This document shows positions 7,930 to 15,397 of a stretch of 31,372 nt of DNA, in pieces. Source of the DNA: JAZDFC01 sp043808235. GTDB taxonomy: Bacteria > Bacteroidota > Ignavibacteria > Ignavibacteriales > Melioribacteraceae. Within the stretch, counting starts at the first letter, position 1; each line of letters begins with the position of its first letter. The notes under the pieces were generated by a model that was given only the letters and a program-made list of their open reading frames with translations, was not told the DNA's origin and did not search any database. A program made the position numbers and the translations under genes. The stretch lies in assembly GCA_043808235.1 (NCBI GenBank), contig JAZDFC010000097.1, positions 1 to 31,372 on the forward strand, in the 5' to 3' direction.

Positions 7930-7958
7930 ATGATAATTATTTATGAACTTGCTATCAA
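7930..7958 (-). promoter_or_regulatory. Candidate leftward sigma70-like promoter of the small RNA
   Basis: On the minus strand TTGATA (7953-7958) is followed after exactly 17 bases by TATCAT (7930-7935); each box matches five of six consensus bases. The predicted start near 7923 precedes the structured segment. The region is AT-rich, so a chance match is possible. Confidence 0.45.
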
Positions 7959-8095
7959 GAAAAGTAATGTGAAAAAATTTTTATGCCGCAAAAACTTTTT
8001 CAGACAGAAATCTTAACAAATTAATAATCCCCATGTCTTTATTTTCTTTTTATGTTTCTGTGTGAAATTTTTATCAGTATCTCGCTGAGGAATAC

Positions 8096-8455
8096 GTGCT
8101 AAAAATTTATTTCTTTCTCTACATTTTTTCGATGGGCTTTGCCGCGTCGTTATTGGCGTCCCGGAAAACCAGAAATGTTAAAACATGGTTTGTAATAGGG
8201 TTGATTCTCGGATTACCGGCTGTTATCCTTCTAATATTTAAAGGTAAAAGAAACACCGAATTCAATTTTGCCAACGCAGAACGGGTGAACTACATTCCGT
8301 TAAAGCGTAATTTGTTAACGTCTCTCTCAAGTGCCGGCGATAATGATTTATCTTTATTTGATGACAGGGAATCCGACGTTATCACTTGCCCCAAATGCCG
8401 TACGGTTATTCCTGTTAATTCCGCACATTGCATTGTATGTAATACAATGTTGTGA
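8096..8455 (+). CDS. Small membrane protein with C-terminal zinc ribbon
   Basis: The 119-aa protein has two hydrophobic helices (about 2-21 and 31-48, FVIGLILGLPAVILLIFKG) joined by a short basic loop, then a polar linker. It ends in a four-cysteine zinc ribbon, CPKC...HCIVC (residues 100-116). The GTG start at 8096 has GAGG 5 bases upstream. Zinc-ribbon tails of this kind are common on small bacterial membrane proteins and usually mediate protein or nucleic-acid contacts; no specific role can be named. It lies about 340 bases before the dcw operon on the same strand and probably has its own transcript. Confidence 0.65.
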   Translation: MLKIYFFLYIFSMGFAASLLASRKTRNVKTWFVIGLILGLPAVILLIFKGKRNTEFNFANAERVNYIPLKRNLLTSLSSAGDNDLSLFDDRESDVITCPKCRTVIPVNSAHCIVCNTML

Positions 8456-8588
8456 AATATTCAATATTATATTCTCTCTCTATCATATCTAAAACGAAAA
8501 ATTGATTAACCTCAGCTTGCCTTTTACGCATGACCTGTTTTAAAATCAATAACCGAATCCCAAGAAAAATTCATGATAATCTAAAAAA

Positions 8589-8638
8589 GTGGGGAAGCAT
8601 CCCAATAGTCTGAAGATATCGATTAATAATTTCCCCAC
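8589..8638. repeat. Inverted repeat GTGGGGAA/TTCCCCAC upstream of dcw promoter
   Basis: GTGGGGAA (8589-8596) and TTCCCCAC (8631-8638) are perfectly complementary across a 34-base loop. On the minus strand the stem is followed by a run of T (complement of 8583-8588), so it could act as a leftward terminator. On the plus strand it could be an operator or attenuating hairpin. No leftward gene is seen entering it, so its role is open. Confidence 0.4.
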
Positions 8639-8717
8639 AAATTAATTTAATGATTTACTCTTCCGATGGATATTCCTTAAAAAAAATGAAAGAATATCAC
8701 AAAAGTCAAAATTTTTC

Positions 8718-8746
8718 TTGACGCACATTAGAAAAAAACTTATTTT
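8718..8746 (+). promoter_or_regulatory. Promoter of the dcw operon
   Basis: TTGACG (8718-8723) and TATTTT (8741-8746) are separated by exactly 17 bases, a good sigma70-type promoter. The predicted transcription start is about 8752-8754, some 47 bases before the mraZ ATG and inside the MraZ-type repeats. Confidence 0.7.
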
Positions 8747-8749
8747 GCG

Positions 8750-8779
8750 GTGGAGATAAGTGGAGAAAAGTAGAGAATA
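8750..8779 (+). promoter_or_regulatory. Predicted MraZ operator: three 10-bp direct repeats
   Basis: Three tandem units follow the -10 box: GTGGAGATAA, GTGGAGAAAA and GTAGAGAATA. MraZ is known to bind direct repeats spaced one helical turn apart upstream of its own gene (TGGG-type in Escherichia coli, AAAGTG-type in mollicutes). The repeats cover the predicted transcription start, so MraZ binding should repress the operon by autoregulation. Binding is inferred from position, spacing and motif. Confidence 0.75.
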
Positions 8780-8799
8780 TTCCTTAATGGTGTCAAACA

Positions 8800-9240
8800 A
8801 TGTTTATCGGTAGTTATACATATTCCATTGATCCTAAGAGCAGATTGAGTTTGCCTGTCGAATTACGACGTTATGTAAAACCTGAGGCAAACAATACTTT
8901 TGTATTAACTCGTGGATTGAAGCAATGTATCTCAGTTTACCCGATGGACTATTGGAATGAATTGACGCAAATAAATTTTAACAAGATTAATCCATTTGAT
9001 GATGAGAACATGGTATTCGCGCGAATCATTGCACCGAATGCTTACGAACGAGTTCTGGACTCTCAGTCGAGATTTATTATTCCAAAGAACCTGAAAGACT
9101 TTGCAAATATACAAAATGAAGTATTAATAATTGGTGTATTAAAAAACATTGAATTATGGAATCCGGAAGTTTACGACGAGTTTTATAATCAGTATAAGGA
9201 CAAATACGGAGCGATTGCAAAAGAGGTAATGAAGAATTGA
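8800..9240 (+). CDS. mraZ: Transcriptional regulator MraZ
   Basis: MraZ is a DNA-binding protein with two AbrB/SpoVT-like domains, forms rings and controls the dcw cluster, usually as a repressor of its own operon. The N-terminal half starts FIGSYTYSIDPKSRLSLP, with the conserved DPKSRLSLP loop that contacts the target repeats. The second half repeats the fold (VLDSQSRFIIPKNL, residues 85-98). At 146 aa it is of normal length. It is the first gene of the operon, lies 20 bases after three MraZ-type repeats, and its stop overlaps the TTG start of rsmH by 4 bases. The ATG has only a poor Shine-Dalgarno match, which is common in this group. Confidence 0.96.
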   Translation: MFIGSYTYSIDPKSRLSLPVELRRYVKPEANNTFVLTRGLKQCISVYPMDYWNELTQINFNKINPFDDENMVFARIIAPNAYERVLDSQSRFIIPKNLKDFANIQNEVLIIGVLKNIELWNPEVYDEFYNQYKDKYGAIAKEVMKN

Positions 9241-10163
9241 GCGAGAGTGCTCATATACCGGTACTTCTTAAGGAAAGTATTGAATATTTACTAACGAATA
9301 AAAACGGAAATTATTTTGACGGTACGATTGGTTTTGGGGGCCACTCAGCCGAGCTTATTAAATTTCTTGAGAGCCCTGCCTGTTTGGTTGGCGTTGATAA
9401 AGATATCAATGCTGTTAATTTCTGTAAAGAGAAATTTAAAACCGATCCCCGCGTTAAAATTTACAATACCAGTTTTGTAGAAATCAAAAAGATTTCGAAA
9501 ATCGAGTTCATTGATAAATTTGATGGAATTTTTGCTGACTTAGGCGTTTCGTCTTTCCAGCTTGATACGCCGGATTCGGGATTTTCGTACAGCGCCGATG
9601 CCCCTTTGGATTTTAGAATGAATAAAGCCGTTGGGATTTCTGCTGCTGAGCTAATTAACTCTCTTGATGAAAATGAAATAACCGATATTCTTTTCAAATA
9701 TGGAGAGGAAAATAAATCCCGTTTGATTGCGCGTAAAATTATCGAAACGAGAAAGTCGGGAAGAATTAGTACTACCGGACAATTGAAAAAAGTCATCGAG
9801 GATGTGACACCGACACATCTTAGAATCAAAACATTGTCGAGAGTGTTCCAAGGATTCAGGATTTACATTAATTCAGAACTAGATGAATTGAAAATTTTTC
9901 TTGACAATGCTATTGAACTACTGAAACCCGGTTCTCGAATAGTGATTATCTCATACCATTCACTCGAGGACAGGATTGTAAAAGAAAAATTCAAATATGA
10001 GTCTTTGGAATGTATTTGTCCCCCGGGATTGCCAATATGCGTTTGTAATAAAAAACCGGGATTGAAAATCTTTACAAAAAAACCGGTAGTGCCATCGGAT
10101 GAGGAAACAAAAATTAACAAACGAGCGCGAAGCGCTAAACTGAGAGTTGCTGAAAAGATATGA
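9237..10163 (+). CDS. rsmH: 16S rRNA (cytosine(1402)-N(4))-methyltransferase RsmH
   Basis: RsmH (MraW) uses S-adenosylmethionine to methylate N4 of C1402 in the decoding centre of 16S rRNA. The 308-aa protein has all family blocks: HIPVLLKE (6-13), the SAM-binding loop DGTIGFGGHS (28-37), acidic VD after the second strand (53-54), ADLGVSSFQLD (100-110), GFSYSADAPLDFRM (115-128) and VIISYHSLEDR near residue 240. The start is TTG at 9237, giving HIPVLLKE its usual distance from the N-terminus and a 4-base TTGA overlap with the mraZ stop. It also overlaps ftsL by 4 bases, so translational coupling on both sides is likely. Confidence 0.96.
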   Translation: MSESAHIPVLLKESIEYLLTNKNGNYFDGTIGFGGHSAELIKFLESPACLVGVDKDINAVNFCKEKFKTDPRVKIYNTSFVEIKKISKIEFIDKFDGIFADLGVSSFQLDTPDSGFSYSADAPLDFRMNKAVGISAAELINSLDENEITDILFKYGEENKSRLIARKIIETRKSGRISTTGQLKKVIEDVTPTHLRIKTLSRVFQGFRIYINSELDELKIFLDNAIELLKPGSRIVIISYHSLEDRIVKEKFKYESLECICPPGLPICVCNKKPGLKIFTKKPVVPSDEETKINKRARSAKLRVAEKI

Positions 10164-10492
10164 AAGAAAAAAATTCAAATGTATTTAAGCATGTCATTAT
10201 TATAATAATGTATGCTGCATTTATTTTTTCAACTTTCGTATATCTGCGCAACGACATTAAAAATCTGAATTTACAAAAAGATAGTCTGCAGGCTGTAATT
10301 AACTCCGAGAATGATCAGATTGAAATTTTACTTTCCGAAGACATACAATCACTAATAACAGAGCCGAGAATTGTGAGAATAGCTTCAGATTCTTTGTTAA
10401 TGGTAAGAGCAGCAGGGGAATTCGGATCTCTACCGGTGAATAAGAAACAAGTAGAACAAATTGAAACAATCGTAAATCAGAAATATGAATAA
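10160..10492 (+). CDS. ftsL: Cell division protein FtsL-like
   Basis: A 110-aa bitopic membrane protein with a short cytoplasmic N-terminus (MKEKNSNVFK), one transmembrane helix (about 10-29) and a periplasmic part that begins as a predicted coiled coil (NDIKNLNLQKDSLQAVINSEND). This is the layout of FtsL, which joins FtsB and FtsQ and activates the FtsW-FtsI synthase at the septum. FtsL sequences diverge strongly, so the call rests on topology and on the position between rsmH and ftsI. Its ATG overlaps the rsmH stop by 4 bases and its end overlaps ftsI by 8. Confidence 0.82.
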   Translation: MKEKNSNVFKHVIIIIMYAAFIFSTFVYLRNDIKNLNLQKDSLQAVINSENDQIEILLSEDIQSLITEPRIVRIASDSLLMVRAAGEFGSLPVNKKQVEQIETIVNQKYE

Positions 10493-12542
10493 CGCAAGAA
10501 CACTTTTTGTTGCCGGATTTATGGTTTTATTCTTTTTTGTTCTTGTGTTGAAATTATTCAATATACAAATCTCCAAACATGAGCATTATAAATATTTAGC
10601 AGAAGTCCAGCAAAAGGAAAAAGTATCCATTTTGCCGGAACGCGGTAAGATTGAAGATAGAAACGGGATTGTATTTGCTTACACTAAAAATGATAAATCG
10701 TATTATATAGATGCCGATATGCTTAAAGCAAGATTACGTGATAGCAAAATGTCCAAAGTTACAAAGCAGCAGATGGAACAAGTGGCTTCAAAATTTGCCG
10801 ATGTATTTGAGTCTCCGAAAAATCATTACCTCAACATTATGGATAATGGAAGAAATAATACGTATCTCGAAAAAAAAGCGCCGGTTGACAAATCTGTGAG
10901 ATTAAAAAATTTTGCTATTGACTGGCTTCGCGAAGTTGAGGATCATACTCGAATATATCCCATGGGCACAACTGCATCGCACATACTGGGGTATTTAAAT
11001 TCCAAAGAAGTTGGATTGACCGGCATCGAAAAACAATATGAAAATTTTCTAAAGGGAAAAGAGGGCAGCCGTTTGGAAGAACGCGATGTTCTCGGCCGAA
11101 CTGTTGAGGTAATTGAAAGTCTTTCGCAGCCAGCTATTCCGGGTTGCAGATTGATTCTGACGATTAATAGTAATTATCAAAGAGTATTGGAGGAATCGTT
11201 AAGAGAAGGAATTAAAAACTACGGTGCGCAATCGGCAACCGGAATTATTATGGACCCAAACACAGGCGAGATACTGGCAATGGCAGATCTTCCCGATTTC
11301 GATCCGGCAAATCATCAATTGGTTGACGATGAAACAAGACGAAACAGATCGTTGACTGATCCATACGAGCCGGGTTCGACTATGAAAGCCTTTTCAATGT
11401 CAATGTTGATTGACGAAGGAAAAGTGCGGGCTGATAAAGTTATCAATACTGAAAACGGGTATTACAAATATCACGGTGAAAATATTAAGGATTCACATCC
11501 ATTTGCTTCGTTAACAGTAAAGGATATTTTGATGCAATCCAGCAATATCGGAATGACAAAGTTGAGTGAAGAAATTGAACCATATGATTTTTATAAGTAT
11601 CTGCGAGATTTCGGCTTCGGAAATAAAACCGGACTTGACCTTCCGGGTGAAAGCGGAGGCTCGGTAAAAAAACCTGATGCTTTCAAAAAATCCACCAAGG
11701 CAAGAATGTCGTTTGGTTACGAACTTACCGTTACTCCTCTTCAGTTATTAACAGCATTCTGCGCGTTGGTTAACGGCGGTTCATTGTACAAACCGTTTCT
11801 TGTAAAAGAAATAATTGATCCTTCCGGCGAGTTTTCTCAAATAAATGAGCCCACACTTGTACGTAGAGTAATCGACGAAAAAACATCATCTATAATAAAA
11901 GAATGGATGGTATCGGTTGTAGAGGAAGGAACCGGGCAATCGGCAAATTCTTCCATCGTAAAGATTGGAGGTAAAACCGGTACATCGCATAAGTATGATA
12001 TAGTTGCAAAAAAATACAGCGAGAATAATTTTAATTCATCTTTCATCGGATTTTTCCCGGCGGATCAACCGAAAGTTGTTTGCTTAATATTATTCAATTC
12101 ACCAAAAACGGAAATTTTCGGCGGTAAAGTCGCTGCCCCTGTTTTCAAAACAGTTGCAGAAAGGATAATTGAGCTCGATAGCGAGATATTAAAAGAACAA
12201 CCCAAGCATGAATCTGATGATGATCGAAAAGATTTTATAACATCTCTCAATGCAGAACAAAAAGGCAATCAGATTAAAACTTTTAATTATCAAAATAAAA
12301 GTGAATCGAAAACTCCACCAAAAACTAACAATATTATTAAAGGAGTTATGCCCGATCTTATGGGAGTTACCGCTAGCAAAGCAATCAGCTTGCTTGCCGG
12401 ACAAGGACTGAATTATGAGATCAAAGGAAAAGGAAAAGTTACATGGCAAAGCATAGAGCCGGGGACAAAAATTAAATCTGGAGAAACTTGCAGGATAACC
12501 TGTGAAAATACATCGAAAAATATTCCAATTAATTTGAACTAA
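10485..12542 (+). CDS. ftsI: Septal peptidoglycan transpeptidase FtsI (PBP2B/PBP3-like) with one PASTA domain
   Basis: FtsI cross-links septal peptidoglycan in the periplasm together with FtsW. The 685-aa protein has a transmembrane anchor (about 6-26), the dimerisation/pedestal region opening with the class B PBP box RGKIEDRNG (about 54-62), and the transpeptidase domain. Its three catalytic motifs are intact: STMK (298-301, nucleophile Ser298), SSN (352-354) and KTGT (497-500). After a polar linker (about 570-615) comes a single PASTA domain (621-679), starting VMPDLMGVTASKA. C-terminal PASTA domains are typical of Gram-positive PBPs and also occur in Bacteroidota and Chlorobiota FtsI. It overlaps ftsL by 8 bases and its stop abuts the murE ATG without a gap. 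Confidence 0.95.
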   Translation: MNNARTLFVAGFMVLFFFVLVLKLFNIQISKHEHYKYLAEVQQKEKVSILPERGKIEDRNGIVFAYTKNDKSYYIDADMLKARLRDSKMSKVTKQQMEQVASKFADVFESPKNHYLNIMDNGRNNTYLEKKAPVDKSVRLKNFAIDWLREVEDHTRIYPMGTTASHILGYLNSKEVGLTGIEKQYENFLKGKEGSRLEERDVLGRTVEVIESLSQPAIPGCRLILTINSNYQRVLEESLREGIKNYGAQSATGIIMDPNTGEILAMADLPDFDPANHQLVDDETRRNRSLTDPYEPGSTMKAFSMSMLIDEGKVRADKVINTENGYYKYHGENIKDSHPFASLTVKDILMQSSNIGMTKLSEEIEPYDFYKYLRDFGFGNKTGLDLPGESGGSVKKPDAFKKSTKARMSFGYELTVTPLQLLTAFCALVNGGSLYKPFLVKEIIDPSGEFSQINEPTLVRRVIDEKTSSIIKEWMVSVVEEGTGQSANSSIVKIGGKTGTSHKYDIVAKKYSENNFNSSFIGFFPADQPKVVCLILFNSPKTEIFGGKVAAPVFKTVAERIIELDSEILKEQPKHESDDDRKDFITSLNAEQKGNQIKTFNYQNKSESKTPPKTNNIIKGVMPDLMGVTASKAISLLAGQGLNYEIKGKGKVTWQSIEPGTKIKSGETCRITCENTSKNIPINLN

Positions 12543-14021
12543 ATGAATCTCGCAGAATTATTAAATAGCGCCAGGATTTTACAAGTTGTAGGTAATGCCG
12601 AACTTAAGGAAGTAACTACAATTACTTTCGATTCAAGGAGTGTAGCAAAAGAAACAATATTCGTGGCCGTCAAAGGATTTAAGATTGATGGCCATGAATT
12701 TATTCTCGATGCGATTAATTCCGGTGCTGCGGCAGTAATTCTTGAAAATGCAAATGCAGTGCCCGATGAAATTTTTAGACATTCCGGATGCGTAAAAATA
12801 ATTGTCAAAAATTCGAGGAAGGCTCTTGCTGAATTCTCTCATCTTCTGTTCGATGAGCCTTCCTTGAAAATGAAAATGTTTGGAATTACCGGTACAAAAG
12901 GCAAAACCACTACAACTTATTTTCTCAAGAATATCTGCGAAACAGCAGGAATTAAAACCGGTTTGATAGGAACGATAACAAATTTTATCGGCAATAAATA
13001 CGTTACCTCCCGCTTGACAACACCGGAGTCGAATGAGATTAACGGATATTTAAAGGATATGGTTGACTCCGGTTGTCTTTATTGTGTTATGGAAGTTTCA
13101 TCGCACTCGCTCGAACTTAACCGTGTGGATTATCTCGATTTTGATTTTGCAGCTCTCACAAATTTCACGTCGGATCATCTCGATTTTCATGCAACATCCG
13201 AAAATTATAGGAATGCAAAGAAAAAATTGTTTGACGGATTAAAACCATCTGCAATTGCTGTGTACAATAACGATGACGAAAATTCCCGTGCTATTTTAAG
13301 AGATACAAAAGCGAAAATATTCTCTTTCGGAATGAAAGACGGTTCGACTTTTTTGATTTCGGATGTTGAATACGACTTGGACGGAACATCGTTTAAAATA
13401 AAATATGAAAACAATGATTTTGCAATTACTACTCCTTTGATTGGCGGTTTCAACGCTTGCAATGCAACATGCGCATTTGCGCTTGCTGTTCTTGCCGGAA
13501 TTGAACCCGCCAAAGTTATCACCGGCATTGCAACTACGCCGCAAATTGCCGGAAGATTTGAAGTTATTCGAAGTGGAGATAAAAGAGTGATTGTGGATTT
13601 TTCACATACGGCTGATAGTTTGAAACAGGCATTATTATCGATCAATCATATTGTAAAAAAAGGGAGACCAATCATTACAGTATTCGGATGCGGTGGCGAC
13701 CGCGACAAAACAAAGCGCCCAATAATGGGCGGGATAGCATGTGAGTTGAGCGACAAAGTTATTGTTACATCGGATAATCCGAGAACGGAAGATCCGTTTA
13801 AAATAATCGACGACATTCTTAAAGGAATAAAGACAGAGAACTACGAAGTAGTTGAAAACAGAGAAGAAGCGATAAAGAGAGCAATTTGCGAATCGCCATC
13901 GGATGCTGTGATTTTATTGGCCGGAAAAGGTCACGAAAATTATCAGTTAATCAAAGGCGTTAAAAATCATTTTTCAGATAAAGAAACAGCAGAGAAATAT
14001 TTAACAATATGTCGAAACTAA
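12543..14021 (+). CDS. murE: UDP-MurNAc-L-Ala-D-Glu:meso-diaminopimelate ligase MurE
   Basis: This cytosolic ATP-dependent ligase adds the third amino acid to the peptidoglycan stem peptide. The 492-aa protein has the three Mur domains: N-terminal UDP-MurNAc binding (DSRSV, GFKIDGHEFI), a central ATPase with P-loop GTKGKTTT (117-124), and a C-terminal amino-acid domain. The motif DNPR (411-414), the marker for meso-diaminopimelate specificity, is present, so the wall should be of the DAP type. The ATG follows the ftsI stop directly and the 3' end overlaps murF by 13 bases. Confidence 0.96.
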   Translation: MNLAELLNSARILQVVGNAELKEVTTITFDSRSVAKETIFVAVKGFKIDGHEFILDAINSGAAAVILENANAVPDEIFRHSGCVKIIVKNSRKALAEFSHLLFDEPSLKMKMFGITGTKGKTTTTYFLKNICETAGIKTGLIGTITNFIGNKYVTSRLTTPESNEINGYLKDMVDSGCLYCVMEVSSHSLELNRVDYLDFDFAALTNFTSDHLDFHATSENYRNAKKKLFDGLKPSAIAVYNNDDENSRAILRDTKAKIFSFGMKDGSTFLISDVEYDLDGTSFKIKYENNDFAITTPLIGGFNACNATCAFALAVLAGIEPAKVITGIATTPQIAGRFEVIRSGDKRVIVDFSHTADSLKQALLSINHIVKKGRPIITVFGCGGDRDKTKRPIMGGIACELSDKVIVTSDNPRTEDPFKIIDDILKGIKTENYEVVENREEAIKRAICESPSDAVILLAGKGHENYQLIKGVKNHFSDKETAEKYLTICRN

Positions 14022-15397
14022 ATTTTTCCTTGAACGATTTGTTCAATCTTCAATCAGCCGAAATCTTCGAGCCGGAAAAGTATTATCCGGTTTCGAAGAT
14101 TTCGATTGACTCACGAACTGTCGAAAAGGATTCAATCTTTGTTGCTATAAAAGGGGAAAAACTCGACGGACATGATTTTGTTAAAGATGCTGCTGAAAAA
14201 GGAGCTGCGGCAATTGTAATTAACAAATCCGAAATTGAACGTTACGATGATATTGATTTAACAATTGTTACCGTTGACGATACAACGAAAACTTACGGTG
14301 AGCTCGCAAAGATTCGAAGAAGAAATGCTGGATATAAAATTGTATCAATCACCGGCAGCAACGGCAAGACTTCAACAAAAGAGATGACTGCCGATTTGCT
14401 TTCGGAAAAATTCATTGTCGATAAATCGATTGCGAATAACAATAATCACATCGGTGTTCCGCTAACAATTCTTTCGGCCAAACCAAAGACAAATGCTATT
14501 GTAGTTGAACACGGGACAAATCATTTCGGCGAGATCGATTACACTGCTAAAATAGCGGAACCGGATATAGCGCTCATCACAAATGTCGGCGATGCGCATC
14601 TCGAATTTTTGAAGAACAGAAATGAAGTTTATAATGAAAAATCGACTTTGCTAATTGAAACGGTGAAAGCTAAAGGAAAAGTACTCATAAACTATGATGA
14701 TCCGATTCTTAAAAAACATGCGAAAGATTTTGTGAAACATATTTCTTACGGATTTAAAGGCGATGTCGATATAAAAGGAGTGATCACCGGTTATACCAAT
14801 GATGGAAGAACGCAAATCAAAATTGCGAAAAGTAATAACTCCTTTGAAGTTGAACTTCCCGTTTACGGTGAATCGAATGCGAAAAATTATTTGGCGGCTG
14901 TAGCTTTAGCGCTAACAATGGGATTAACAAAATCGCAGATTGTTAGCGGAACCAATAAAACAAAAGCTGTAAAAGGAAGATTGAATGTAACGAAGCTCGA
15001 TGACAGAATGATCATCGACGATACTTACAATTCGAATCCTAATTCTGTGAAAGCGGCAGTCGATCTGTTGAAAAAAGTAAAATTGTACAAACGAAAAATT
15101 TTGTTGCTTGGCGACATGTTTGAACTTGGCAATAAATCAAAGGAAATGCATGGGATGATCGGTGAGTACATCGCAAAGAAAAAGGTTGATGCAGTTTACT
15201 CGCTCGGAGAATTCATGAAGTACATGCATGCGGTTGTAAAAAAAGATGGAATTGAATCGAAGCATTTTAGTTCGCGCGATGATCTGAAAACATTTTTAGC
15301 AAAGAATAATTTTTCGAATGCGGCTATTCTTGTAAAAGGATCACGCGGCATGAAGATGGAAGAATTTACGGAGCTATTCAAAAATAAGGTTCAATAA
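14009..15397 (+). CDS. murF: UDP-MurNAc-tripeptide:D-Ala-D-Ala ligase MurF
   Basis: MurF adds the D-Ala-D-Ala dipeptide to complete the cytosolic UDP-MurNAc-pentapeptide. The 462-aa protein shows the N-terminal substrate domain (DSRTVEKDSIFVAIKGEKLDGHDF), the P-loop GSNGKTST (116-123), the NNNNHIGVPLT segment and VEHGTNHFGEI of the central domain, and DDTYNSNPNSVKAA of the C-terminal domain. The ATG at 14009 lies inside murE, giving a 13-base overlap. The TAA stop overlaps the mraY ATG by one base. No ddl gene is in the window, so D-Ala-D-Ala must be made from elsewhere in the genome. Confidence 0.96.
   Translation: MSKLNFSLNDLFNLQSAEIFEPEKYYPVSKISIDSRTVEKDSIFVAIKGEKLDGHDFVKDAAEKGAAAIVINKSEIERYDDIDLTIVTVDDTTKTYGELAKIRRRNAGYKIVSITGSNGKTSTKEMTADLLSEKFIVDKSIANNNNHIGVPLTILSAKPKTNAIVVEHGTNHFGEIDYTAKIAEPDIALITNVGDAHLEFLKNRNEVYNEKSTLLIETVKAKGKVLINYDDPILKKHAKDFVKHISYGFKGDVDIKGVITGYTNDGRTQIKIAKSNNSFEVELPVYGESNAKNYLAAVALALTMGLTKSQIVSGTNKTKAVKGRLNVTKLDDRMIIDDTYNSNPNSVKAAVDLLKKVKLYKRKILLLGDMFELGNKSKEMHGMIGEYIAKKKVDAVYSLGEFMKYMHAVVKKDGIESKHFSSRDDLKTFLAKNNFSNAAILVKGSRGMKMEEFTELFKNKVQ

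Larger units (their letters stand above)
7571..8095. other. Gene-poor stretch with repeat element and candidate small RNA
   Basis: This 525-base gap holds no credible protein gene. Its left third contains a palindromic repeat built on GAATATCGAA units (7667-7730). Its centre contains a three-hairpin structure with leftward promoter and terminator features (7785-7958), listed separately. From about 7960 to 8095 the sequence is AT-rich and must carry the promoter of the next rightward gene; I cannot place that promoter reliably. Confidence 0.6.
8456..8799. other. Regulatory region upstream of the dcw operon
   Basis: No gene is visible in these 344 bases. The left half is AT-rich and unremarkable. 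An 8-bp inverted repeat lies at 8589-8638, the promoter at 8718-8746 and the MraZ-type direct repeats at 8750-8779. The last 20 bases lead to the mraZ ATG with only a weak ribosome binding site. Confidence 0.6.

Noticed and set aside
13205..13645. 146-codon minus-strand frame inside murE
   Set aside because: Fully inside a conserved gene in antisense, without ribosome binding site or recognisable protein features.
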